A stretch of 64,000 nucleotides of DNA from Nitrospirota bacterium (lineage in GTDB: Bacteria; Nitrospirota; Thermodesulfovibrionia; Thermodesulfovibrionales; Magnetobacteriaceae). Below the pieces are notes generated by a model, which worked only from the letters and a program-made list of their open reading frames with translations, made no database searches and was not told the DNA's origin. This document shows positions 27,100 to 35,850 of this stretch, in pieces. Both the position numbers and the translations under genes were made by a program. How positions within the stretch are numbered: the stretch's first letter is position 1; the number at the start of each line of letters is the position of its first letter. The stretch is taken from the NCBI GenBank assembly GCA_015233895.1, contig JADFXG010000001.1, positions 62,001 through 126,000 of the forward strand, read 5' to 3'.

Positions 27100-28110
27100 G
27101 TGATACATCAGCCCGCAGGAGAGTTAAGAAAGCAGCTTATAATATCGGCATCACTGTTATTTGCGATACTGACCACAGGAACATTTGGTTACATGGCTGT
27201 AGAGGGATGGAATGCGTTTGATTCTTTTTATATGGTGGTTATAACGCTTGCAACAATTGGTTTTCAGGAAGTTCATCCGCTTAGCAACGAGGGGCGGGCT
27301 TTTACGATTTTTTTAATTTTTTCAGGAGTTGGAATATTAGCTTACAATGTCAACGTGGCTTTGCGGGCATTGTTTGAAGGGGAGTTTCAAAAAATCCTCG
27401 GGAGGAGGAAGTTGGAAAAAAAGATAAAAGAGATCAAGGATCACTATATAATCTGCGGTTTTGGCAGAATGGGCAGGATAATATGCAAGGAGTTAAGGTC
27501 ATGCTGGGTGCCTTTTGTCGTCATAGATCAGGAAATTGCAAAACCTGATGAGGATGAGGACTATTTGTTTTTAGCCGGAGATGCAACACACGATGAGGTT
27601 TTAAAGATGGCTGGTATAGAGAGAGCAAAGGGAATAGTCTCGGTGTTGTCAACCGATGCGAATAATCTTTTTGTAGTGTTGTCAGCGCGTGTGTTAAATC
27701 CATCTTTAAAGATAGTGGCAAGAGCAGTGGAGGAAAGCACTGAATTGAAGCTTCTCAGGGCAGGGGCTGACAGAGTGGTGGCGCCATACAATATAGGAGG
27801 GCTTAAGATAGCGCAAACTATACTTAAGCCAGCTGTAGTGGATTTTTTGGAGTTTGCCACTTTAAGCGGTAACATAGCGCTTCAGATGGAGGAGATTCCG
27901 GTAAAAGGGACATCGGTGTTTGTAGAAAGAACTGTTGCAGAGACAGAAATTGGAAGAAAGTTTGGCATTATAATAGTAGCCATAAAGCGCTCAGACGGAG
28001 AAATGTTGTTTAATCCAACCCATAAAACCATAATCAAAACCGGCGATGTTCTCATAGCCCTTGGAGAGGTAAATAAACTTAACGAGGTAGAAAAGCTTGC
28101 GGGTAATTAA
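27100..28110 (+). CDS. Two-helix potassium channel with RCK domains
   Basis: A 336-residue protein with an ion-channel fold: TM1 (about 12-32), pore helix and filter (41-58), TM2 (66-88). The cytoplasmic part has a TrkA-N/RCK domain with the nucleotide-binding GFGRMG (120-125) and a TrkA-C domain (about 250-335). The arrangement matches MthK-type channels gated by ligand binding to RCK rings. The filter reads TLATIGFQEV, so the usual TVGYGD is changed, with Phe for Tyr and Gln-Glu in place of Gly-Asp. The start is GTG at 27100 after ACGGAGA. It stands between rpoC and the aldolase gene. Confidence 0.88.
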   Translation: MIHQPAGELRKQLIISASLLFAILTTGTFGYMAVEGWNAFDSFYMVVITLATIGFQEVHPLSNEGRAFTIFLIFSGVGILAYNVNVALRALFEGEFQKILGRRKLEKKIKEIKDHYIICGFGRMGRIICKELRSCWVPFVVIDQEIAKPDEDEDYLFLAGDATHDEVLKMAGIERAKGIVSVLSTDANNLFVVLSARVLNPSLKIVARAVEESTELKLLRAGADRVVAPYNIGGLKIAQTILKPAVVDFLEFATLSGNIALQMEEIPVKGTSVFVERTVAETEIGRKFGIIIVAIKRSDGEMLFNPTHKTIIKTGDVLIALGEVNKLNEVEKLAGN

Positions 28111-28237
28111 ACTTCTTACTTGCTAATTCTATTTAAAAGATGATTAAACTTGACAAAAAGACTGCATGTGAATTACCATCATCAGAGAAACATAATCAAT
28201 CTTTTGAGATTGTAAAAACATATAAACGGAGGAAAAC

Positions 28238-29215
28238 ATGGGAACAGTAAAGTACACTGAGCTTGGTCTTGTTAACACCAAAGAGATGTTCAAAAAAGCC
28301 ATGGAAGGACACTATGCCATTCCGGCTTATAATTTCAATAATCTTGAGCAGCTTCAAGCCATCGTTATTGGATGTGTTGAGTCTAAATCACCAGTTATAG
28401 TACAGGTATCAAGCGGAGCAAGAAAGTATGCCAATCAGACACTTTTGCGTTATCTGGCAATGGGTGCGGTACAGATGATGAAAGATATGGGCGGCAATAT
28501 CCCAATAGCCCTTCACCTTGACCACGGAGACACGTTTGAACTGTGTAAATCATGTGTGGATACTGGTTTTTCCTCAGTAATGATAGACGGCTCTCATCAC
28601 CCCTATGATGAAAACGTAGCGCTTACTAAAAAAGTTGTTGAATATGCCCATGCCAACAACGTGACGGTAGAGGGAGAGCTTGGCGTGTTAGCCGGTATTG
28701 AGGACGATGTGTCGTCAGAGGTCAGCCACTATACAAAGCCTGAAGAGGTTGAGGATTTTGTAAAAAAGACCGGAGTGGACAGTCTTGCTATATCAATTGG
28801 AACATCGCATGGAGCATTCAAGTTTAAAGTAAAGCCTGGTGAGGAGCCACCGCCTCTTCGTTTTGATATTTTAGAGGAGGTACAAAAGAGAATACCTGGT
28901 TTTCCGATAGTCCTTCACGGCGCATCCTCAGTTATTCAGGAGTACGTGGAAATGATAAATAAGTATGGTGGAAAGATGGATAACGCAGTAGGCGTCTCAG
29001 AGGAGCAATTAAGAAGAGCAGCTAGCTCAAACGTTTGCAAGATAAACATAGATAGTGACGGAAGGCTGGCAGTTACTGCAATAATAAGAAAAGTTTTTGC
29101 CGAAAAACCTGGAGAGTTTGATCCAAGAAAGTACCTGGGACCGGCCAGAGACGAACTGGTAAAGATGATAAAGTACAAAAACGAAAAAGTGTTAGGAAGC
29201 GCCGGTAAGGCTTAG
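28238..29215 (+). CDS. fba: Class II fructose-bisphosphate aldolase
   Basis: A 325-residue zinc-dependent aldolase that cleaves or forms fructose-1,6-bisphosphate in glycolysis/gluconeogenesis. It has the YNFNNLEQ substrate segment (31-38), HLDHGD (93-98, catalytic Asp95 and zinc-ligand His96), a second acidic/His region GELGVLAGIEDD, and HGASSV near residue 228. The C-terminal KINIDSDGR precedes the closing helix. GGAGG lies 7 nt before the ATG. A TTGACA sequence at 28150-28155 may be part of its own promoter, but the -10 is weak. An inverted repeat follows. Confidence 0.93.
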   Translation: MGTVKYTELGLVNTKEMFKKAMEGHYAIPAYNFNNLEQLQAIVIGCVESKSPVIVQVSSGARKYANQTLLRYLAMGAVQMMKDMGGNIPIALHLDHGDTFELCKSCVDTGFSSVMIDGSHHPYDENVALTKKVVEYAHANNVTVEGELGVLAGIEDDVSSEVSHYTKPEEVEDFVKKTGVDSLAISIGTSHGAFKFKVKPGEEPPPLRFDILEEVQKRIPGFPIVLHGASSVIQEYVEMINKYGGKMDNAVGVSEEQLRRAASSNVCKINIDSDGRLAVTAIIRKVFAEKPGEFDPRKYLGPARDELVKMIKYKNEKVLGSAGKA

Positions 29216-29227
29216 TTTCAAATAAAG

Positions 29228-29254
29228 AAGGGGAAGGACACTGTCCTTCCCCTT
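29228..29254. terminator. Inverted repeat between fba and response regulator
   Basis: AAGGGGAAGGACA, C, TGTCCTTCCCCTT: perfect 13-nt arms between convergent genes. On the minus strand the stem is followed by the T-rich run CTTTATTTG, a fair intrinsic terminator for the signalling genes. On the plus strand the T run is about 12 nt away. It shares the CACTG centre with the repeat after rpoC. Confidence 0.65.
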
Positions 29255-29290
29255 ACGTAAATTACATTTTTAGAAAAACTATTGTATTTC

Positions 29291-29833
29291 CTATTTTAGC
29301 TCGTCAAGCAGCCCTTTTACCGCCTCTAACAGTTCCTCAGGGTTTACGGGCTTATCCAAAAACAGCTCAGGGAGCGATATGTATGGTTTTATTTTTGCAT
29401 CTTTATCGCGGAACTGTTCTATCATCCGTTCTCTTTCAAATAACAGCATTTTACGATAAGATGTAAAGCGCAGGAAAAACTTGTCTATCTTACTATCTAC
29501 ACTATCCAATAGCCCCTGCATCTCTTTTATTATATCCTCGTTATCTATCTCATTTCGCGCCTGCTCAATAAAAGCCATTGCAGAGCTTAATATGATGACG
29601 GGTATGTTTCGTAATTCTTTTCTGCTTTTTAAATCCTGTAGGGTACTTATTCCATTTTTCCGTGGCATCATTATATCCAATATAATAATGTCCGGCTTTT
29701 CTTCTTTTGCCTTTTTAAATCCCACCTCTCCGTTTTCTGCTAAAAGCACAGAATACCCGTTCTGTTCTAACACTATAGAAAGGAATTTCCTTGCGGCCTC
29801 GTCATCATCCACTACCAACACTCGTTTACTCAT
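29291..29833 (-). CDS. Response regulator receiver protein with long insert
   Basis: A 180-residue single receiver domain. The acidic pocket DDD (9-11), phosphoacceptor Asp53 in ILDIMMP, Ser83/84 and the conserved Lys161 in DKPVNP are all present. Between strand 4 (ending near Ser84) and the Lys there are about 76 residues instead of the usual 20 or so. The extra segment (about 90-150) is highly charged and probably helical. There is no output domain, so it probably acts by protein contact within the neighbouring kinase system. It lies 39 nt after the REC-kinase gene. Confidence 0.88.
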   Translation of the reverse strand: MSKRVLVVDDDEAARKFLSIVLEQNGYSVLLAENGEVGFKKAKEEKPDIIILDIMMPRKNGISTLQDLKSRKELRNIPVIILSSAMAFIEQARNEIDNEDIIKEMQGLLDSVDSKIDKFFLRFTSYRKMLLFERERMIEQFRDKDAKIKPYISLPELFLDKPVNPEELLEAVKGLLDELK

Positions 29834-29872
29834 AACACTCCTCCTTTTGTCTAATTTTTTTTAATTTAATAT

Positions 29873-31162
29873 TTAAACTAATTTGCTTAAAAGCTCCTTT
29901 TTAGCAAGCGGGAGCTTTATTTGAAACGTTGTACCTTTTCCTATCTCTGAATATACATCCAGTTTTCCGCCATGTTCTTTTATTATTTTCTTTGTTATTG
30001 AAAGCCCAAGTCCGTTACCCCTTGAGTGTTTTGTAGAGTAAAACAGGTTATATATGCGTGCGATATCCTCTTGTTTAATACCGCATCCGTTGTCCTCCAC
30101 CTCTATGACGGCACAGCTCTCGCCTGTAAAATGAGTGCGCACAGCCACCCGTCCAAATTCACAGTCATCTGCTGTGAATATCTTATCTTTACAAGCATCC
30201 ACGGCATTAGAAAGCAGATTCAGGACGGCAGTGTGAAGAGCATATTGATCAAACAACACATCGGGCAGTGTTTCATCAGTTTCAGCAGTTATCTCAACAG
30301 GTTTGCTCTCTGTAGAAGTGTGCTTGACTTCATAAGATTTGACAATTTCATTTATCAGTGTGTTTAGTGAGCCAGGCTTTAACTGAAGCTTATTAAACCG
30401 GGACAGACTAAGCAGATCGGACGTAAGAGTTTCCATTCTGGAAATACCAATTTTCGTTATATCCCAGCCCTGTTTTACCAAATCCACATTATTGCTTTTC
30501 AGTGCAGAATCTATTAAGTATTTGCCGCCTTTAAGTGCATTAAGAATGTTCTTGGCACCGTGCATTATCTGCGATATTGCAAGTCCCATTGCTGCCTGTT
30601 GTGCCTGTTGAGCGGCTATTTTTTCTGCCTCAAGCCGTTTTTGAAATTCCTCGGCAAGCGCCTTGCCAGCTTTCTCTAAATCCATGATGTCTCTGTAAGA
30701 GCGCAGGCAGGTAATAAGCGCTGTATATAACTTTTGTATGGTTAGATCGCTCTTTTCCAAAAATCCGTTAATATCATAATCAACGATTACTGACTTTTCA
30801 GGAGCAATACCGGGCTGCCCGGTTCTTAACAAAATCCTTACGTAACGATTTTTTAACTCATCCCTGATGTACTTAACAAGATTTAAGCCTGCAAGATCAT
30901 CCTCCATGACCACATCAAGAAGTATAACAGCTGTGTCTGCGTTATCGCATAGAATCAACTTTGCCTGAGCAGCAGAAAATGCAAACAGAAGTTCTAACTC
31001 CTTGTCCTGAAAAACAAAACCTGCAAGCGCCGACTTTGTAGCCCTCTGAAGCTCAGCGTCATCATCTACAACTAACACTTTCCAGAAATCTCTGACAGTG
31101 CCAGCCTCTCCGGCTCTGTCATCCTCCTCAAAAAACGAATATGCATCTTCTGTGTCTTTCAT
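29873..31162 (-). CDS. Receiver-histidine kinase hybrid
   Basis: A 429-residue soluble protein with an N-terminal receiver domain (acidic pair near 35-36, LLDVVMED phosphoacceptor near 83), a coiled coil, then a kinase core. The phosphoacceptor-like His is in MHGAKNIL, which departs from the usual H-E-[LIF] box. The ATPase part has LLSNAVDAC (N box), DNGCGI (G1) and GNGLGLSI (G2). The ATG at 31162 is preferred over the TTG 6 nt upstream. It probably receives phosphate from the upstream kinase and relays it to the single receiver. No membrane segment is present. Confidence 0.87.
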   Translation of the reverse strand: MKDTEDAYSFFEEDDRAGEAGTVRDFWKVLVVDDDAELQRATKSALAGFVFQDKELELLFAFSAAQAKLILCDNADTAVILLDVVMEDDLAGLNLVKYIRDELKNRYVRILLRTGQPGIAPEKSVIVDYDINGFLEKSDLTIQKLYTALITCLRSYRDIMDLEKAGKALAEEFQKRLEAEKIAAQQAQQAAMGLAISQIMHGAKNILNALKGGKYLIDSALKSNNVDLVKQGWDITKIGISRMETLTSDLLSLSRFNKLQLKPGSLNTLINEIVKSYEVKHTSTESKPVEITAETDETLPDVLFDQYALHTAVLNLLSNAVDACKDKIFTADDCEFGRVAVRTHFTGESCAVIEVEDNGCGIKQEDIARIYNLFYSTKHSRGNGLGLSITKKIIKEHGGKLDVYSEIGKGTTFQIKLPLAKKELLSKLV

Positions 31163-31204
31163 AATCAATTCTCTTTAATTAAGCCGCGGCGGCGGCACAA
31201 TAAG

Positions 31205-33298
31205 TCAGGAGACCTCCTTCGGTATAGTAATAACAAAAGTGGTTCCATCACCCTCCACACTCTCACAGTATATATCGCCTTTCAGCGTCTGTGCAACTAT
31301 ATTATAAACAATATGCAAACCAAGCCCGCTGTTACCGCCCTTACGGTTAGTTGTAAAAAAGGGATCAAAGATTTTACCCAGAGTACCCTCCGGAATCCCT
31401 TTACCATTGTCTTTAAACATTAAGACCACGTTATTGAAGTTTTCTATAATGCTAATGTTGATTGTTCCATTAAAATCCTCGTTAAACGCATGTATAAACG
31501 AATTCATTATAAGATTGGTCATTATCTGAGCGATAGCTCCGGGATAGTTATCCAGCTCTATCTCTCTGTCGCAATGAATGTGTATCTTATGTGGAGTTTT
31601 TTTGATCATAGGTTTTAAACTCATGATAATCTCCTCCACGTACTCCTTAAGTTTAAATATGCGCCTCTGGTGGCTTGTCTGGTCGCCTGACACCATCTTA
31701 AAACTCTTTACCATAGCGGAGGAACGCAGAAGATTTTTAACGATAATATCACTGTCCTCTAAAGCTACATCAAAATACTGCTCTATTTTAGACTTTGAGA
31801 GCTTGTTGCCATGAAATAATTGATGAACCTCACGGGTTTTTTCCTGCAGGTGTGAGGCTGAGAGGACGCTGGAACCGATAGGGGTATTTATCTCATGCGC
31901 CACCCCTGAGACAAGCTGTCCAAGGGCTGCCATTTTTTCCGACTGTATAATTTTCTCGGTACTGAGTTTTAGCATATAGTTTGTTTGTTTTAGCTCCTCA
32001 AGAAGGCGTATCTGTTTTTCCTCAGCCTCTTTTCGCTCAGAAGTATCATTAAAGACGACAACAGCACCAACTAATTGTTGATTTTCATCAAAGATTGGCG
32101 TTGACACATATTCTACAGGAAAACTTGAGCCGTCCTTTCTCCAAAACACTTTATCATTAACACGGTAAACGACTCCGTCTTTAAAAGTCTTATGAATGTG
32201 GCAATCGCTATCGGTACAGTTTGAGAAGTCAGGGTAATTATGGTGAATGATGCTGTGGTTGTGCTTTCCAAGCAGCTCCCCCGGAGTCCATCCGAGCATC
32301 TTAGCGGCAGCTGGGTTTAAAAACGAAATCATTCCGTTACTGTTAAGCCCGTAAATCCCCTCACCGGCAGAGTTTAGTATCAGTTCGTGTTGTATCTTTA
32401 GTTTAACTAACGCCTCCTCTGCACCCCTTCTGGCTATAATGCCGGCAAGTGTGTTTGAAACAGCAGTTAAAAACTCCTCTTCTATATGAGCCTTTTTATG
32501 TCCATCCTTTAAGTACAGGTTAAATATGCCGAGAAGCTTACCCTCAAGTTTTATAGGTACACAAAAATGCCCGTGTTGAGTCATTTTATCAAAAGTAATG
32601 TCATGTCTGTCATCTATACAATCTGCAAAAACCGTCTTACTGATGGCTGCTGCCCTGCCGCAAAGACATTTGCCAAACGGCACCTCATTACAGGCTATCA
32701 GGAGCTCCTCTGAAAAACCCTTTTGAACCTTTAACTGCAAAACTTCAGCATTTTCTTTGACAAGAAAAATTGCCCCCTTAGATTCAAATTTTAACCATGG
32801 CAAAGTTATGATTGTTTCTAAAATCCTGTCCATTTGCTCAGTGAGGGAAATCGGTTCAAGTGAAATTCTCAGGATGGTGTTTAGTACGCTCTGGATTTGA
32901 TACTGAAACACATGGTCTTTTTCAACCATGTTGTTATATAGTGCTATCTTTATAGCAGCATAAAGAGCGCTGTCATGGAATGGTTTTAAGATATAGCCGT
33001 AGGGGTTTGTTCTTTCAACCCGCCTGAGTATTGCCTCATCGGCATATGCGGTAAGATAAATTACTGGGATGTTGTACTTTTCCCTTATTCGCTTTGACGT
33101 CTCTATGCCGTCAATATCCCCCTCGATGTTAATATCCATCAAAATTAAATCCGGGGGTGTTTCCTCAACGATTGCAATGGCATCAACTCCGGTACTTACT
33201 GTGGCTGCAACCTTATAGCCCCAGCCCTGAAGCAAATTCCTAATATGCAGTGATACCACCGCCTCATTATCCACTACAAGAATACTCTTTTTCAGCAT
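31205..33298 (-). CDS. REC-GAF-PAS histidine kinase
   Basis: A 697-residue soluble sensor kinase. Domains in order: receiver (about 1-120; LMDINIEG phosphoacceptor region and Lys in LKPF), GAF (about 140-290, with CGRAAAI), PAS (about 300-430, with a Cys-rich CTDSDCHIHK stretch), HisKA with SGVAHEINTP and HATPase (N box IMNSFIHA, DNGKGIP, GNSGLGLHI). The ATG at 33298 was chosen because the domain starts there at LKKSILVVDNE. The reading frame extends 225 nt upstream, but that stretch contains a hairpin and overlaps dsrP. It lies downstream of dsrMKJOP and could report redox or sulfur state, which is inference. Confidence 0.9.
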   Translation of the reverse strand: MLKKSILVVDNEAVVSLHIRNLLQGWGYKVAATVSTGVDAIAIVEETPPDLILMDINIEGDIDGIETSKRIREKYNIPVIYLTAYADEAILRRVERTNPYGYILKPFHDSALYAAIKIALYNNMVEKDHVFQYQIQSVLNTILRISLEPISLTEQMDRILETIITLPWLKFESKGAIFLVKENAEVLQLKVQKGFSEELLIACNEVPFGKCLCGRAAAISKTVFADCIDDRHDITFDKMTQHGHFCVPIKLEGKLLGIFNLYLKDGHKKAHIEEEFLTAVSNTLAGIIARRGAEEALVKLKIQHELILNSAGEGIYGLNSNGMISFLNPAAAKMLGWTPGELLGKHNHSIIHHNYPDFSNCTDSDCHIHKTFKDGVVYRVNDKVFWRKDGSSFPVEYVSTPIFDENQQLVGAVVVFNDTSERKEAEEKQIRLLEELKQTNYMLKLSTEKIIQSEKMAALGQLVSGVAHEINTPIGSSVLSASHLQEKTREVHQLFHGNKLSKSKIEQYFDVALEDSDIIVKNLLRSSAMVKSFKMVSGDQTSHQRRIFKLKEYVEEIIMSLKPMIKKTPHKIHIHCDREIELDNYPGAIAQIMTNLIMNSFIHAFNEDFNGTINISIIENFNNVVLMFKDNGKGIPEGTLGKIFDPFFTTNRKGGNSGLGLHIVYNIVAQTLKGDIYCESVEGDGTTFVITIPKEVS

Positions 33299-33453
33299 GA
33301 TACCTATTATATAATAAATCTGTTCTTTTAGTAATAATATTAAAAGAGCCGCAGCATAAACATTTGGTCGCTCACCGGCGAAAGGACACTCGGTAACTAA
33401 ACAACAGTGCTTTGTATGAGCCGCTGTATTTTCGTAATATGAGATATAAGCTA

Positions 33454-33498
33454 CCCTCCCCTTTCTGCCCGTAGTCGTCAGGACAGAAAGAGAGAGGG
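33454..33498. repeat. Interrupted hairpin downstream of dsrP
   Basis: CCCTC (33454-33458) pairs with GAGGG (33494-33498), and CTTTCTG (33461-33467) pairs with CAGAAAG (33484-33490), with a small internal loop and a 16-nt apical loop. It begins 9 nt after the dsrP stop on the minus strand and may end or stabilise the dsr transcript. There is no U tract. Confidence 0.5.
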
Positions 33499-33506
33499 CT
33501 CTTAAT

Positions 33507-34664
33507 CTAAGCTTCCAGTTCAACCTTTACTACTATAGCAATTCTATATAAAGCTGTTAAAATCAACAGCCCTATTGACCATATGCCTGCAGTCACTAAT
33601 AACTCATTTAACGTTGGCCAATACTCAGTAATCTTCTCAAGCGGATTTGGCACAAACCCTCCAATAACAAAACCAAACCCTTTGTCAATCCACAGTGATA
33701 CATGCACGAAGATGCAAGCAATAACCAGTGTTACCTGATTCGTACGTGTAGCTGGTATCAACAGCATGAAAACCGCAGTTATGGCTAGCAATGTTGAAAA
33801 CCACATCAATGGAATCAATTTTCCGTGGCTTTCAAGGCCAAAATACAGATACTTGAATGACTGCATATGACCCGGTATGTGGCTATAAAAAGCTGTAAAA
33901 AGCTCTAACCCTACAAAGAATATGCTAACAATCAAGGCATAAGTAACTATCGTTACAAGTCCCTTTATTGCTCTGTCTCCCGGATCAAACTTAGTTATTT
34001 TTTTAATTAAAAGACACAATAGCACCAACAAGGCAGGACCACTGGCAAATGCTGAAGAGAGGAATCGAACCGCCATAATTGCTGATAACCAAAAATGCCT
34101 TGCCGGCAAACCTGCATACAGAAAAGCCGTTACAGTGTGAATGCTAAAGGCCCACGGTATGGATAAAAATACAAGCGGTTTTATCCACTTTGGCGGGTGG
34201 ACTAATTTGTAATGTGCGCTTAGTGACACCCATCCAACGACAATGTTAAGCATCAGATAACCGCTTAATACAATCATGTCCCAGAACATTACAGAGTTAG
34301 GGGTTGGGTGGAGAATTACGTTAAGGATACGTGTGGGCTGGCCCATATCAACAAAAATAAATAGCATACACATTATAACAGAAGGGATCGCCAGAAATTC
34401 ACCTAATATTGTTATTCTGCCAAATCTCTTAAAATCGTGCAAATAGTATGGCAATACAACCATAACTGCAGATGCCGCCACACCTACAAAGAAGGTGAAT
34501 TGGGCTATATAAAAACCCCATGAAACATCACGGCTCATACCGGTTAGGCCTAAACCATAGTGATACTGTCTTATGTAGCATGCGACGCCTACAAGGATTA
34601 CCGCCAGTAAAAAGCATATCCAGGCCCAGTAATATTTACTGCCTGACAGAGCCTTTTCAATCAT
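33507..34664 (-). CDS. dsrP: DsrP, NrfD-type quinone-interacting membrane subunit
   Basis: A 385-residue polytopic protein with about ten hydrophobic helices and NrfD/PsrC family features (the YHYGLGLTGMSRDVSWG stretch near residues 30-45, followed by a helix with GVAASAV). DsrP is thought to exchange electrons between menaquinone and the periplasmic DsrJ/DsrO side of the DsrMKJOP complex. It follows dsrO by 2 nt and ends the dsrMKJOP run. A paralogous NrfD gene lies 5 kb away in the cytochrome/FeS/NrfD module. Confidence 0.92.
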   Translation of the reverse strand: MIEKALSGSKYYWAWICFLLAVILVGVACYIRQYHYGLGLTGMSRDVSWGFYIAQFTFFVGVAASAVMVVLPYYLHDFKRFGRITILGEFLAIPSVIMCMLFIFVDMGQPTRILNVILHPTPNSVMFWDMIVLSGYLMLNIVVGWVSLSAHYKLVHPPKWIKPLVFLSIPWAFSIHTVTAFLYAGLPARHFWLSAIMAVRFLSSAFASGPALLVLLCLLIKKITKFDPGDRAIKGLVTIVTYALIVSIFFVGLELFTAFYSHIPGHMQSFKYLYFGLESHGKLIPLMWFSTLLAITAVFMLLIPATRTNQVTLVIACIFVHVSLWIDKGFGFVIGGFVPNPLEKITEYWPTLNELLVTAGIWSIGLLILTALYRIAIVVKVELEA

Positions 34665-34666
34665 TT

Positions 34667-35455
34667 TTAGCTACCTCCTATTACATAATAGACACCAGGG
34701 AACGTACCTAAGTCAGGTTTGCGGGTGATAGTGAATTTGGAGCGGAGAGTTTTTCTGACATTAGAATTCTCATCCTTTAAGTCTCCAAAAATAAGTGCAC
34801 CATTTGAGGCCTCAACGCAAGCAGGCAGCTCACCTCTGTATAATCTATCTGCACAGAAATTGCACTTTTCAACCACTCCCTTAGTTCTGGTAGGGTATGA
34901 GGGGTTAATGTTTTTTATAAATGGACGCGGATCTCTCCAATTGAAACTCCTTGCTCCATAAGGACATGCAGCCATACAAAACCTGCACCCAATACAGCGG
35001 TGGTAGTCCATAACAACTAAACCGTCTTCACGTTTAAAAGTTGCCTTTGTGGGACACACCCTGACACAGGGCGGATTATCACAGTTGTTACACAGGACTA
35101 AAAATTTCATTTTTTCTATGCTTTCGGTCAAATAGCCGTTATAACTATCAGGAAAGGCGTTCTCATATTTCTCAGCCCATATCCACTTTATCTCATGCTT
35201 TTCACTTTCCATCTGCGGTATATTATGGGTCTTGTTACATGCTTCTATACATTTGTTGTAACTTTCCTCAGTTGGGAAGGCTTTCATATCCACTACCATA
35301 GCCCATCTTTTAGCAGACTTAGCCATACCTTCTTTAAGCTCAGGTGAGGCTTCAAGTTCACCGGGAGCTAAAACCTTAAACAGCGGCGAACCTAAAAGTC
35401 CTAAAAGTCCTGTTGCTCCGGCTGCTTTTAGAAATTGTCTTCTATCTATACTCAT
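34667..35455 (-). CDS. dsrO: DsrO, periplasmic ferredoxin-like subunit
   Basis: A 262-residue iron-sulfur protein with an N-terminal twin-arginine signal (DRRQFLKAAG, about 4-13), so it is exported folded to the periplasm. Cysteine groups for several [4Fe-4S] clusters are visible: CNNCDNPPCVRVCP, CIGCRFCMAACPYG and CNFCADRL with a late Cys in PACVEA. The ATG at 35455 was chosen for its AAGGAG site and because it immediately precedes the signal; a longer frame reads back into dsrJ. The start overlaps the dsrJ stop by ATGA. It should pass electrons between DsrJ and DsrP. Confidence 0.93.
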   Translation of the reverse strand: MSIDRRQFLKAAGATGLLGLLGSPLFKVLAPGELEASPELKEGMAKSAKRWAMVVDMKAFPTEESYNKCIEACNKTHNIPQMESEKHEIKWIWAEKYENAFPDSYNGYLTESIEKMKFLVLCNNCDNPPCVRVCPTKATFKREDGLVVMDYHRCIGCRFCMAACPYGARSFNWRDPRPFIKNINPSYPTRTKGVVEKCNFCADRLYRGELPACVEASNGALIFGDLKDENSNVRKTLRSKFTITRKPDLGTFPGVYYVIGGS

Positions 35456-35850
35456 AACTTGTTCTCCTTCTGAGCAACATGACAATCCCAGCAATAGACA
35501 CTCACAGAGGCATATGTGTGGCATCTGTCGCAAAACTCACTCTTGTTTGAGTGACAATGCAAACATGTTAATTGAAGGCTTTTTTCATACATTACACCAT
35601 CAATTTTGCCGAACTCTCTATGGTTGCCGCGGACTACATCATCTCTCCAGCTGTTTAGTATCTTCATGTGTTCATGTCTCATTTGCTCTTTTGGCAGTAT
35701 GCACTGCTTAACAGTCATGTTGTCTATGACTGGGGTATTTAGCTTTACATTTACATCTGTCGGAGTCTTTACCTTATTATAGATAAAGGGAAAGCTGACA
35801 ATTACAATAAAAACAACTAACACATAGATTATCTTGTTTTTGTCAGACAT
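35452..35850 (-). CDS. dsrJ: DsrJ, triheme cytochrome c
   Basis: A 132-residue protein anchored by one N-terminal helix (about 7-24). It carries three CxxCH haem sites: CLHCH (96-100), CDRCH (107-111) and CWDCH (120-124), the hallmark of DsrJ. Family members have haems with unusual axial ligands and are proposed to handle sulfur species or electrons at the periplasmic face. The ATG at 35850 is preceded by AAGGAGG and overlaps dsrK by 8 nt. Longer in-frame starts lie inside dsrK and lack sites. Confidence 0.94.
   Translation of the reverse strand: MSDKNKIIYVLVVFIVIVSFPFIYNKVKTPTDVNVKLNTPVIDNMTVKQCILPKEQMRHEHMKILNSWRDDVVRGNHREFGKIDGVMYEKSLQLTCLHCHSNKSEFCDRCHTYASVSVYCWDCHVAQKENKL

Noticed and set aside
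28150-28178. Possible promoter before fba
   Set aside because: TTGACA is perfect but no acceptable -10 box occurs at 16-18 nt spacing, so it is mentioned only under fba.
33299-33523. 75-residue N-terminal extension of the REC-GAF-PAS kinase
   Set aside because: The extension overlaps dsrP, contains the hairpin at 33454-33498 and has no domain. The receiver domain starts at the ATG at 33298.
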